Positions 1 through 10,107 of a stretch of DNA of 64,000 nt are shown here, piece after piece; the first letter of the stretch is position 1, and each line of letters starts with the position of its first letter. A program made the position numbers and the translations under genes. This DNA is from Williamsoniiplasma somnilux. GTDB lineage: Bacteria; Bacillota_I; Bacilli_A; Mycoplasmatales; Mycoplasmataceae. The stretch lies in NCBI RefSeq assembly GCF_002804005.1, contig NZ_CP024965.1:558001-622000 (forward strand). Reading direction: 5' to 3'. Under the pieces are notes generated by a model. It had not been told where the DNA came from, searched no databases, and saw only the letters and a program-made list of their open reading frames with translations.

Positions 1-12
1 TTTAGCATTCAT
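1..12 (-). CDS. start of a gene running off the left edge (partial)
   Basis: Only the first four codons (M-N-A-K) lie in the window. The call rests on an ATG at the right position behind a good ribosome binding site (AAAGGATG, complement of positions 13-28). No product can be assigned. Confidence 0.4.
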
Positions 13-79
13 GATTTCATCCTTTTAATATAATAATTTTACTATAAAAAAAGAGAGCTTTACGCACTCAATTTTGTTA

Positions 80-340
80 TTAAAAAACCATTTTAGTTAA
101 TCTAACTGCAATTGATTCTTCGTCTTTAAACCAAAAATAAATATTGATAATAAATAAAATTATTGATATATACATTAATGCTGAGAAAAGACCAAAAACA
201 AATTGTTCTTTTCTTGATTCAGGGCATCATGTGTTTCAAATTTTTTGACCAAGTGGTTTCATGTTCAAGATTCATAATACAAAGTTAACTATAAATAAAA
301 TACTGTTAACGAAAGATGCTAATACTCTGCTTAATTTCAT
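80..340 (-). CDS. small two-TM membrane protein, 86 aa, hypothetical
   Basis: Reads from MKLSRVLASF to TKMVF with two UGA-Trp codons. Two hydrophobic stretches (about residues 4-25 and 48-71) flank a polar loop that contains a Trp-Cys-Pro triplet. An AAGGAG-like site precedes the ATG. It is the next gene downstream of the 200-aa protein in the same orientation. I do not recognise the family; a small inner-membrane protein is all that can be said. Confidence 0.6.
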
Positions 341-390
341 AAATCGCTCCTTCTTAAATGCCTATTTACATTATACTACTTATAATTAAA

Positions 391-993
391 TTAGCAATTT
401 TTGATCATTTCAAAACCTAATTTTTGTCATTTTAAACGTGCTAATATTTCATTTTTAGTTTTTTCAATTCATTCTTCAACCAATTTCTTAGTAATAACGT
501 TTTTTAATTGAGGTTCTTCTTTAAAGTTTTTTGATTCTAAAAATTTTATTTGTTCAGATGTTCAATCAAATAAATTTGCGGCATTATCTTTTTCTTGTTT
601 TGATAAGTTTTTATTGTTAAAATTTTCAGTTACAGAATCTTTAAACTCACCGTTTAATTCTAAATAATAAAATAACTCTTTAAACATAGTTGATTTTAGT
701 TTTTGTTTAAAATCTTCATGTAATTTTTTTGATAAATCATCTTTTAAAATTAACATTGCAAAAAGATCCGATTGAGTAACATGATTTCTTTGATTTGCTA
801 AAGCTATTATTTTAATTATACGAACATATTCATTTAAATTTTGAGCAATTTCATCATGATTTTTGGCTAACAACCTCAAAAAATCATAAGCTACTTTATC
901 AGAGATTTTATTAATTTCTTCTTCCTGAAAAGTAACTATTAAAGAATTAATATTATTTTCTAATTTTGTTTGAAATGTATTTTTAATTTGCAT
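391..993 (-). CDS. hypothetical soluble protein, 200 aa
   Basis: Starts MQIKNTFQTK and ends EMIKNC after reading through three UGA-Trp codons; a standard-code reading stops it at residue 143. It has no signal peptide or membrane segment and is rich in Lys, Glu, Asn and predicted helix. Its ATG lies one base after the stop of the MFS transporter, whose last codons (ATG-GAG-TTA-TAG) supply the GGAG ribosome binding site. The two genes are therefore probably translationally coupled. No family recognised. Confidence 0.7.
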
Positions 994-994
994 A

Positions 995-2485
995 CTATAA
1001 CTCCATTTTTCTTTTTATTTTATTCAAAATAAAATTTCTTTCAACGTTTTTAACTTTAATGACAATTTCACCGTATTTTTTATATTCACCCAAGAAAGCA
1101 TCACCAAAGAAAATTACTCAGAATAAATATCCCATTGAAAATGCAAAAATTATAGAAAATAAAATCGAAATAACACTATTGGCATCATTCAATAAAGTTT
1201 GGTGTTCTAAATTATTTAAAACATCTTGAATTGTTTTAAATTTAGTAAAAAAACCAATATTTAAATTTTTCAAAACTAGAATAATTGTTTCAAAAATAAA
1301 CGGTCCTGCAAGAATTGCTGTACCAACAATTCCTGTTATTGGAATTGATTTAACTCTGTAAAGTCACATCATTGACATTCCATATAAAATATACAAACAC
1401 TGTGTAAAACATAAACCCAAAAAGAAGTTAGCAATAACAAAAACAAACGGGTTGTGAACGAAAGCAAGAATTAAAGATAATAACGAAGTCAAAATAATAG
1501 AAATTATCATAATGTGCTTTGGACCAATTTTTTTGTAAACAAAATTATATATTAAATAACCCACTAAAAATTGGGGAACTATATATCATTCTTTATAAAT
1601 TCTAATAATTTGATATATTTGATCTTTTGAAAAATGCATTTCTTTTAAAACTGCCGCTAAATATAAATCAATAAAAGATGCTTGAGTTAGTGAAAAAATT
1701 AGTCCTAGCGAAAATACGGTTATCAACAATATAATTAAAGTTTTTTTACTATAAGTTATAAATTGATTTTTTACTTCTAATTCAAACTCACCTATAAAAT
1801 ATTTATTTTCTTTAACAAATAAATTTAAAATTAATGAAACCAAAGATAAGAATATACATATTGAACCAGTAATATTAATATTAATTTTTTCTGTTCAAAA
1901 ATTAGAATTTTGAAATGCCAAATTTAAAGAAAGCATTCAACCCCCGATGAAAGTGCCTAATGATGTTAAGGCCCCGATTTTAACAGCTGTTTTTAAAGGA
2001 AAAAAACGATAATATGCTTGTTCATTAAAAATTAGTAAAAAAAGTAACTGCGAAGACAAAGAGAAACCCACAAGGATTCCACATACAATTGTTATAAAAA
2101 TTTGTTGTGAAGAATCATTAAAAATCATAATTAAAATCAATGAAATTATAGTCGATGCCATTGCTGCTCAAATTCAAATTCGACGCGATTTAATTTTGCT
2201 AGTAATTTTTGTTGCCAAAGGTTTAAAAATCATTGCAAAAAAAGTAGAAGCTCCAAAAATACCCAAAATAGTTAATCAAGTACTTGAATTTGTTTCTATA
2301 AAACCTAGTTGCATTGTTGAAGTTTTTATAACAAAGCCATTAGCAATTCAGATCAATAAGGTACTTATATAAAATAAAATTCATGTGCGTTCATTTTTTT
2401 CTTTTTTTGCCATTATTCAAATCAAAAAAATACCAAAAATGATAAATAATGGATCTAATAAAAATAAATCTCAATTAAATTTCAT
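995..2485 (-). CDS. MFS-type transporter, 12 TM, substrate unknown
   Basis: A 496-aa integral membrane protein with about twelve hydrophobic segments. The halves are separated by a charged loop (around residues 220-250, VKENKYFIGEFELEVK). A basic loop after the second or third pair (KITSKIKSRRIW) resembles the MFS cytoplasmic loop. It ends with a basic cytoplasmic tail (NVERNFILNKIKRKMEL). The fold suggests a major facilitator, but nothing in the sequence tells the substrate. It follows argS by about 25 nt on the same strand and overlaps the ribosome binding region of the 200-aa gene behind it. Confidence 0.7.
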
Positions 2486-2510
2486 ATTTTGCTATTTCCC
2501 TTCTTTAAAA

Positions 2511-4169
2511 TTACATTGTTTTTAATGGCGAAATTCCAATTAAATTAAAAGCATTTTCTAGAACTTGTAAAATAGATTGCACTAAAGATAAGCGAAATGC
2601 AGATAGTTGGACATTTTGTTCATCCACAATTTTTGTATCTGAGTAATAAGAGTGAAATTGTTTAACTAAAGATTGAATGTAATCACAAATTAATTGGGGT
2701 GCTCTATTTTTAGAAGCAGATTTAATAGTTTCACCAAAACTGTCAATATTTATTAAAATATTACGCTCTTTTTCATTTATATCAAAATATTTTTCAGCAC
2801 TTGGCGTAATAGATTTTTCCTTAGCTTGCTTCAAAATAGAATTACATCTAGCTGTTGCGTATTGAGCATAATAAACAGGATTTGACGAATTTCTTTGTTG
2901 CAATAAATCTAAATCTAAATCCATGTGTGAACTCGATGTTTTTGAAGCTAGCATATATCTTAATGAATCTTTTCCAACCATTTCTTGTAAATCGCTCAAT
3001 CAAACAGCTGTGCCTTTACGTTTAGACATTTTGTATTCTTGACCGTCTTTAATTAAACGAACCATTTGAACCATTTCAATTTCAACTAATTCTGGGTCAT
3101 TACCTAATAATGCCAACCCAGCTCTTAAACGAGCTATGTAACCATGATGGTCTCCACCTCAAATATTAATTAATTTATCAGCTTTACTTCTTTGAATTCT
3201 AATGTGATGACAAGCTAAATCAGGAACTATGTATGTTAATGTTTTATCAGATTTAATTAAAACGCGATCTTTATCATCGCCAAATTGAGTGGTTTTCAAT
3301 CATAATGCGCCATCTTTTTCATATGTAGCATTTAATTTTTTGTAAAGTTCTAAAAGTTCTTCAATTTTGTGTTCATCATACATTGCTTGTTCACTTGAAT
3401 AATATTCAATTTCAACACCAAAATCTTTTAATTGTTGTTTAATTATTTTTAAAAAATATTGTGTAGACTTAGCTCTAAATATTTCATGAACATTTTTATC
3501 ATTAATTAAATTTTCATTAAAAGATATTTCTCTAAATTTATCACCATATTCATCAACAAAAATTTGAGCGATATCTCCATACATATCTCCACCATAAGTA
3601 TTTTTGGGTAATTGTGCATTTACACCTAAAATTTTTAAATATCAAACAAAAACAGTTACAGCCAAGACATTAATTTGATTACCTGCATCATTTGTATAGT
3701 ATTCGGTTTGAACATCATAACCATCTTTCTTGAAAATGTTTTTCAATGTGTCTCCAATAACTGCATTTCTTGCATGACCAACATGCAATCAACCTGTTGG
3801 ATTAGCAGACACTAGCTCCACATTAATTGTCTTATTTTTTTTCTCATTATTTCCAAAATTATTTTTTTCTTCAAGCACACCCTTAATAACATCGGTAACA
3901 ATTTCAGATTTAAGAGTAACATTGATAAAACCAGGACCAGCAATTTCTACAAATTCATAATTATTAGTTTTTTGCAATTTTAAAATTATTTCTTCTGCAA
4001 TAGATTTTGGTGATTTTTGTAAAATTTTAGCATTCACAAGAGCAATAGTTGTTGAAAAATCGCCTTTAAAATTTGTTTTGTTAATTTCAACTATTGGTTC
4101 TGTTTTTAAATTCATTTGATTTGCAATTTCTTGCAAATCTTTTTTGAAAATATTGACGACTGATTTCAT
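2511..4169 (-). CDS. argS: arginyl-tRNA synthetase
   Basis: A 552-aa class I synthetase that charges tRNA-Arg with arginine in the cytoplasm. Visible features are the N-terminal additional domain, the HIGH-type motif HVGHARNA after NPTGW near residue 130, and the lysine loop KMSKRKGT near residue 380. A helical anticodon-binding domain ends the protein. Length is normal for a bacterial ArgRS. The Trp after NPTG is encoded by UGA. A strong hairpin terminator lies upstream, so it probably has its own promoter in the 50 nt before the start; the MFS gene follows closely. Confidence 0.97.
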
Positions 4170-4219
4170 ATATAACCTCTTATCTATGTTTATAATTATA
4201 ATTCAAAAATACACAAATT

Positions 4220-4250
4220 AAAAACGAACCATTCAATACGGTTCGTTTTT
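4220..4250 (-). terminator. intrinsic terminator after the lysine-rich membrane protein
   Basis: Perfect 11-bp inverted repeat (AAAAACGAACC / GGTTCGTTTTT) with a 9-nt loop. On the minus strand it is followed by a T-rich run. It sits between the stop at 4256 and the argS start. Confidence 0.85.
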
Positions 4251-4255
4251 AAAGA

Positions 4256-5287
4256 TTAATTTAATGTTGACACTGATGTAGTTTCAACCTGCATGCTGTT
4301 AATAATATTTTGAGTGTTATTATTATTAAATTCTATTTGTTTTAAGATTAAATCATGCATTTCAATTAGGTAGATTATTAGATAGATTAAAAAGATAAGA
4401 CCAAAAACAGGAATTCCAATTATAAAAATAACATTGGCTACAAAATCTACTTTTAAGCCGATCAAATTAGTTGTTCAAACACTAATGTCTATAAGAACAG
4501 GTCTATTTTGGAAATGAATAAAATCAAGAGTTATTCCGTCACCGTTAAATTGTGCATTTGCTAATTTCATTACAAATGCAATCAAAACTAAATTTATAAG
4601 CATTATTGTAAATAGATATAAAAAGAAATTTAACTTTTTTTTCTTCTTTACAAATGCAGAATTTTTATTTAAATGAATTTTATTAATAGTTTTTTTGTCA
4701 ATTTCAACATTATCATTTGCAAAAATCAATTTAGAATTAGAAGCTGTTAACACCTCTACATTTTCTTCGTTATTGTTTAAATAAATTTTCTTAACAATTT
4801 TGTTAGTTTTTTGTTTATTAGATTGATCATAGACAATTTCTTCAACTACAGGTTTTGTTTCATAATTTTCATTTACAAAACTTGTGATTTTTTTAATTAA
4901 AGAACCATTTGATTTTGGTTGTTTTGGTTTGACTTCTTTTATCAAAATTGGTTGTACAATAACTTTGCTTTGAACTTTTTTTGCTGCTGTTGATTTAATT
5001 TCTTTTGGTTTATTAGAAGTTTTATTATTGATAGCTGTCTTTTTTACGGCTGTCTTTTTAGTCACTGGTTTAGAAGAAATTGTATTTTTCGATGATTTTG
5101 CAACTACTTTTTTATTCATTACTTTCTTTTCTCCTTTTGCAACCATATGTAATGGCTCTTCTAACAAGTTAACTCTGTAGGGATAAGCTCTTAATTCATT
5201 ATTTTGTTTAATTCTTTTGGTTTTGTTAATTTTATTAGCTGTTTGTAAAACATTTTTAGGAACTGCAATATTAGTATTTTTTTTCAT
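4256..5287 (-). CDS. lysine-rich protein with C-terminal TM hairpin, 343 aa
   Basis: The ATG (MKKNTNIAV) was chosen over a TTG 27 nt upstream because GAGGTAAAG immediately precedes it. Residues 1-200 are soluble and very basic, with low-complexity Lys/Thr/Ala/Ser motifs (KKTAVKKTAINN) resembling histone-H1-like tails. Two membrane segments follow, about residues 230-252 and 290-318, then a short polar tail. This architecture (basic region plus two TMs separated by a short external loop) parallels the 305-aa protein at 7267-8184. It lies just behind frr. No known family; nucleic-acid binding at the membrane is only a guess from charge. Confidence 0.75.
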
Positions 5288-5314
5288 CTTTACCTCACTT
5301 ATTTCACTTAACAA

Positions 5315-5863
5315 CTAAATAGTCATTAATTCTTTTTCTTTTGCTTTTGCTAAATCATCAAGCTCCTTTGTATATTTGTCTGTTAGTGTTTGAATTTGTT
5401 TCTCAACATCTTTTACAAGATCTTCAGAAATATCTTTATTTTTTTTAGCACTGTCAATAGCATTGCGTCTTTCGTTTCTAATTCTGATTTTAAAAACTTC
5501 TAACTCTTTGTTTACTTTTTTTGCTAATTCTTTTCTAATTTCTTGTGTTAATGGGGGAATATTAATTCTAATAATTTCTGCATCAGCAATTGGGTTTAAA
5601 CCTAATCCCGCTTTATTTATGCCTCCAACAATTTCGCTTATTTGTGATCTATCATATGGTTTGATAGTTATCAACTGTGGTTCTGGAGTGTTGATTTGTG
5701 ATGTTTGACTAATTGGCGTTGGTGTTCCATAGAAGTTAACCATAACTTTATCCAAAATCGAAACGTTAGCTCTCCCTGTTCTAATTGTTGTTGCATATTC
5801 TTTTCAAGCATTTATCGTTTTTTTCATATCAGATTCTGTTAGTTGTAAAATTTGCTCTATCAT
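5315..5863 (-). CDS. frr: ribosome recycling factor
   Basis: A 182-aa protein with the RRF signature: TIRTGRAN near residue 30, YGTPTP, the central LIxIKPYDRS strand, and the long C-terminal helix with [13 protein letters not shown]. With EF-G it splits post-termination ribosomes. The ATG at 5863 has an AAAGGA site 9 nt upstream. It follows pyrH by about 20 nt, the normal pyrH-frr pair. Confidence 0.97.
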
Positions 5864-5884
5864 CTTAAAGTATCCTTTTCTAAA

Positions 5885-6598
5885 TTATTCTATTATTGTC
5901 GAATTTAACTTTCCATTCATTACTTTAACAATATTGTTTTCGCCTTGCATATCAAAAACTTCAATTTTCATTTTGCCATCTCTTGCTAAAGTAACAGCGG
6001 TTTGATCCATCACCTGTAAATTCTTTTTAGTCATTTCTAAATATGATATATGTTCAATCATTTTTGCATGAGGATTTATTTTTGGGTCCGAATCATAAAC
6101 TCCTGCAACACCATTTTTAGCCATTAACAAGACATCTGCGCCAATTTCTATAGCTCTAATAGTAGCTCCAGTGTCTGTTGTGAAATGAGCATATCCAGTT
6201 CCACCTGTAAAAATTAAAATATAACCTTCATCTAATTTGTTTCTTGCTTCTTTAAAACTATAAGATTTTGTTACAGTACGAATTTCTAAAGCTGAATAAA
6301 CAATTACTTTTTTATAATCTAATCTTTGAAGAGTTGCTTCTAAAGCTAAACCATTCATAACGGTTGCCATCATACCCATATAATCAGCATTAATCTGAGG
6401 TAATTCTAATGTGGAGGCCAACTTACCTCTTCAAATATTTCCGCCCCCAACAACAATTCCTAATCGTGCACCTTGAGTTGACAACTCAATAATTTGTTTT
6501 GCAACATTTTCTAATAAATCTTTTGAATAGATATCTTCTTCAGACCTCAAAGCTTCACCACTCAATTTTAATAATGCAGTTTTGTATTTTAAACCCAT
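5885..6598 (-). CDS. pyrH: UMP kinase
   Basis: A 237-aa amino-acid-kinase family protein that phosphorylates UMP to UDP. Seen: N-terminal LKLSGEAL, glycine loop VVGGGNIWRG, ADYMGMMATVMN (UMP site), and FTGGTGYAHFTTDTGA, where most UMP kinases have TGGTGNPFFTTDTAA. A strong AAAGGAG site precedes the ATG. It heads a pyrH-frr unit, but the rpsB-tsf genes that usually precede pyrH lie 13 kb away. Confidence 0.97.
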
Positions 6599-7266
6599 AA
6601 AACTCCTTTAATACTTATTCAAATTATAACTTAAAACATAATTATTATATAAATTTAGAAAGTAAACAAAAGTTTGGGGGCATAAAAAATTGGAAATGTC
6701 CAAATTTTTTATTTGTTAATTAACTTAGATATAAGTGTAGTCTATTTTTGTATACATGCAAAATACTCTTGATAATCTAATTTAATATTTCTGTTAAATT
6801 GAGTTTTTGCTATATATCTATATCTTATATATTTATATTAATTTTTAATTTATGTTACTTAAAATATTATGTTTAAAAAATAATTTTTTAAACATTTACA
6901 AAATCTGGCATTTCTAATAATTTTATTTGACTTATAAAAAATGAGAATGAGAATGATTAATAAATGCTTAACAAAATAACGCATCTTTTAAAAAAATAAA
7001 TCTGGTATTATTATTGGTATTTTTAAAAAAATAAAAATTATTAAAAAATTTAAAAATCTTTTTTTATTGAATAAAAAATGAATAAAATGTCTTGCAAAAT
7101 TTTAAACTAATTTGTAGTTCAAAATTTTGCAAGACATTCATTTAAAAGTGTTACACTTTCAGTTTTTAATTTGTGAAGTTTTAATTTGTATTTTTAAGTA
7201 TATATTTTTACTGGTTCTTATTTTTCTTAAATTATTTTCTATTACTAAAAAAAGAACATTTTCATT
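6599..7266. other. 668-nt AT-rich non-coding stretch at the edge of the ABC island
   Basis: No ORF with a start and ribosome binding site was found on either strand. It contains the pyrH ribosome binding site, a bulged hairpin with A and T runs at 6684-6710 that could act as a terminator, a long perfect hairpin at 7086-7138, and a small hairpin AAAGTG-TTA-CACTTT near 7145. The rest is low-complexity A/T sequence. Confidence 0.7.
7086..7138 (-). repeat. long inverted repeat (18-bp perfect stem, extended by 5 bp)
   Basis: AATGTCTTGCAAAATTTT at 7086-7103 pairs exactly with its complement at 7121-7138. After one mismatch, five more pairs follow (105-109 with 115-119), leaving a 5-nt loop. It lies about 130 nt downstream of the stop at 7267. 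It may terminate the island transcript, encode a structured RNA, or be the remnant of a small mobile element. Confidence 0.7.
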
Positions 7267-8184
7267 TTAATCTTCTTTTAATTCAATTTTTTTTGGTAAT
7301 TTTTTAGAAACTTTCTTTTTTCTTACTATAGGCTTTTTTTTGTTTATTTTAACTTCATTTGCTTTATCAACATTTTTAGCTGGCTTTTTTTTGTTTATTT
7401 CAGCTTTATTTACGTTATCAACATTTTTAGCTGGCTTTTTTTTGTTGAATTGGACATCATCATTATTTTTTATAATTTCGCTTGTTTCTTTTGCGGAAAG
7501 ATCTTGAAAATTAAGCTTTTGATATTCAACTTTTTTTAATTTATCACCTATTTTTTTCATAAAAAGAATTAATTCTTTTTTAGTCATTTCATCTAAAACG
7601 ACATCTTCAACATCTATGTTGTTTAAAATAGCATAGTTTTTAATTTTATAAGCATTTTTAACTAATTCACTTAAATTTTCTTTGATTAAAATTGAACCAT
7701 CTGATTTTGCTCTTTGTTGCAAGAAAGTCAACTCGTTATCACTTTCATCATTAATTTCTTCAAAAAATGTTTTGTCTTCTTCTTGATAAGGATAAATATC
7801 AGCATCAGGATTTTCAATTTCTAAAACATCAGGATTAATATTTGTATTTTCGGATGCTTGTGCTTGTTTTAATGTTATTTTTTGTTTGAACTTAATAACT
7901 AGAACAATTCAAGTAAGTACTAAAATAGGCAAAACAATTAACAAAATAATATTGGCTATGTAATCAATTATGTTGGACAAATTCAAGTTTGTTGGAGGAG
8001 TTATTCCAATAGTTTTAAATGCTTCTAAAATACTTCATTTATTTACGATTGCATTTACAATTTTTATTAAAAAGAATGCAACTATTATTGCTACTACAGC
8101 ACATATTAAACCAATTTTTACTTTATTAATTTTTGCTTTTTTTAACACTTCTTTTTTGTTGTTTGTTTTTTGTTGTTTTTCCAT
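7267..8184 (-). CDS. two-TM protein with a mini-domain shared with L20 and lysine repeats, 305 aa
   Basis: Two membrane segments (about residues 24-48 and 75-103) form a hairpin with a short outside loop. Residues 110-150 are acidic. Residues about 160-218 match the end of the extended L20 in this window; both carry MTKKELI then xxMKxIxDxLKK. The tail has three copies of a 17-residue Lys repeat containing KKKPAKNVD. The start is ATG behind AAAGGATACTA. It is the last gene of the ABC/lipoprotein block, after a 78-aa gene and a hairpin. No function is known; a membrane-tethered partner of ribosomes or nucleic acid is inferred only. Confidence 0.75.
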
Positions 8185-8205
8185 TAGTATCCTTTCTTAA
8201 TATAA

Positions 8206-8234
8206 AAACCCTTCTTTACATAAAAGAAAGGTTT
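8206..8234 (-). terminator. intrinsic terminator after the 78-aa gene
   Basis: A 12-bp stem with one mismatch (AAACCCTTCTTT / AAAGAAAGGTTT) and a 5-nt loop. On the minus strand TTTTTAT follows. It separates the 78-aa gene from the 305-aa gene. Confidence 0.75.
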
Positions 8235-8260
8235 AAGTTCAAGTTATTTTTAACTTTTTA

Positions 8261-8497
8261 TTATAAATTTATTCGATTTATAATATCTTCTAAATCATTA
8301 ATTAATTTGTTTAATTGTGAGTTGATCATTTCTGCATCTGATATAGAAACTCTAAATTCACCTAATTTAAATAAATTTTTATTATTACTAATTTCAAGCA
8401 TTAAATTTTTGTTTAATTGCTTTTTAAATTTAATTAAATCTTCTAAATTAGATTCTACATCATGACCACTAAAAAATTTTTTAATTTGTTCTGTCAT
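8261..8497 (-). CDS. small helical protein, 78 aa, hypothetical
   Basis: Sequence runs from MTEQIKKFFS to IINRINL. It has no signal or membrane segment, and heptad-like Leu/Ile spacing in both halves suggests a helical hairpin or dimeric coiled coil. It begins 20 nt after the 528-aa lipoprotein with an AAAGGT-type site, so it is probably cotranscribed with the ABC/lipoprotein genes. No family recognised; a small cytoplasmic partner of the ABC assembly is a guess from position. Confidence 0.6.
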   Translation of the reverse strand: MTEQIKKFFSGHDVESNLEDLIKFKKQLNKNLMLEISNNKNLFKLGEFRVSISDAEMINSQLNKLINDLEDIINRINL

Positions 8498-8516
8498 AAT
8501 TTTTTACCTTTCTATT

Positions 8517-10103
8517 TTAATCAACTACAGTAATTTGTTGAAGTAAAACATTCAATGTTCTATTTGCAGCTGTATATAAGTCGTCGTTGCCTTTTGTTAA
8601 AAACACTACATAATAACTTGTGTTTTGCGTATTTTTAATTGTTGATCTAGTCATTGCCTGACTTGAATCAACAAAACCACTTAATGATTTTGTTTGCCCT
8701 AAAACGCTTTCAAGATTTTCATTTAAGTTATCTTGATTTTTATCGAAGAATAAAACTTCATCAACTTTAAATAAACTTTCGCTTGTAGTAGAACCATAGT
8801 TAAATGAAGTTGAGTTTCTAAAATACTCACTATTTATAAATTTATTTATTTTCTCGTCTTTATCATCGCCTGTAAAAATAGCTAAGCTTTCTACAAATGC
8901 TTTTTGTTGCTCTTTTATAGTTTCTACATTTCAATCTTGAGTAATTTTTTTATTAGATAAATAATTTTTTTGAACTTTTGAAGTATTATTATTTGCACTG
9001 AATTGAATAAATTGTGGTTCAATGTGTTTATTATTGTTGTTTTCAGTTAAAACATACCATTGTAAAGCTTTAGATTGAATTTTTAAAATTTCAACACTCG
9101 TTTTAATTTCATTAAGTTTTTGTTCAATTATTTCTTGTGAAAATTCATATCCACTCTCTGCTTTTAAAATAACACTTACTTCATTTGTTCAATAAATAGA
9201 GTTCATATTTGCTGTTGAATCACTAATTTGTAAATTAGAAATGGTATCAATTAAAATTGCTTTATTTCCTAAGACGTTTTGTTGTTGAGTCAAAAGTTGA
9301 TTTTTAAAATCATTAAAATCATTAAAATTTCTGTCTTTTATTCATTTGTTTATTGCTTCTTTACTTTCCGTTAGAACATCGTTTTCAATAATAATAGGAT
9401 CAACAATTGTTCCAGTGCATGAGAATGTTTTATCTTCATCAGTAACATCTGAATTAAATTCATAATAGTCAGAGTCATTATTTTTAATGCCAATCATTCC
9501 TGTTATTTTAAAGTATGTAAATTGTGGTTCCAATGCTTTATTCGCTTTTAATATTTCAACTTTAATTTTGTTAAAAGCAACCCCTTCTGCAGGTGTGCCT
9601 GGAATTTTAGCATTTGCAACAAATGTATTTCTAACAACACTTTCACTTTTGTAATAAATTGTATCTAAAAAGTTTTGCAAACCTGCAACAGTAGTTTCTA
9701 ATTCTTGTTTAGTAATTTTTTTCTTTGGAGCAGGTTTATTTCCGCCAAAATTATAAATTAATGTAATACTGCCAGAATATTTATAGTTATTTTTAGAATT
9801 ACCATTACCGATAAGCTCAATACTTTGTTGTTTGTTAGTTGTTACACCTTCTTCAATTACATCACTAGCATTAACGGTTATTCCACCCGTAACATCAATT
9901 TTTTGATTAACAAGTTCTATTTCTAATGCTTCGTTAGTTCAAGGGTTTTGATCATCTTTTTTACTATGTATAATGGCATTTAAAAATCTTTCAACTGATT
10001 CAATGTTTTGTTTTTCAACTACTTTATCACCACATGAGATAACAACGGTTGATGCTGAACTTGTAACAATTAAACTTGACAACACTAATAGCAATTTTTT
10101 CAT
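8517..10103 (-). CDS. surface lipoprotein of the ABC island, 528 aa
   Basis: An N-terminal lipoprotein signal (MKKLLLVLSS, lipobox VISC with Cys24) predicts lipid anchoring outside the membrane. The remaining ~500 residues are Asn/Lys/Ser-rich with no recognised domain. The ATG comes 4 nt after the stop of the 659-aa lipoprotein, and an AGGA site lies inside the end of that gene, so the two are tightly coupled. It may be a distant relative of the two other lipoproteins here, but I see clear shared blocks only between those two. No function is assigned. Confidence 0.85.
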
Positions 10104-10107
10104 TTAA

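Noticed and set aside
5288-5314. Upstream TTG start (LSEISEVK) for the lysine-rich protein
   Set aside because: The ATG at 5287 has a GAGGTAAAG site at proper spacing, while the TTG directly follows the frr stop without one.
7270-7450. CRISPR-like repeats (three spaced copies of a Lys-coding motif)
   Set aside because: The copies are in-frame codons of one protein with no unique spacers.
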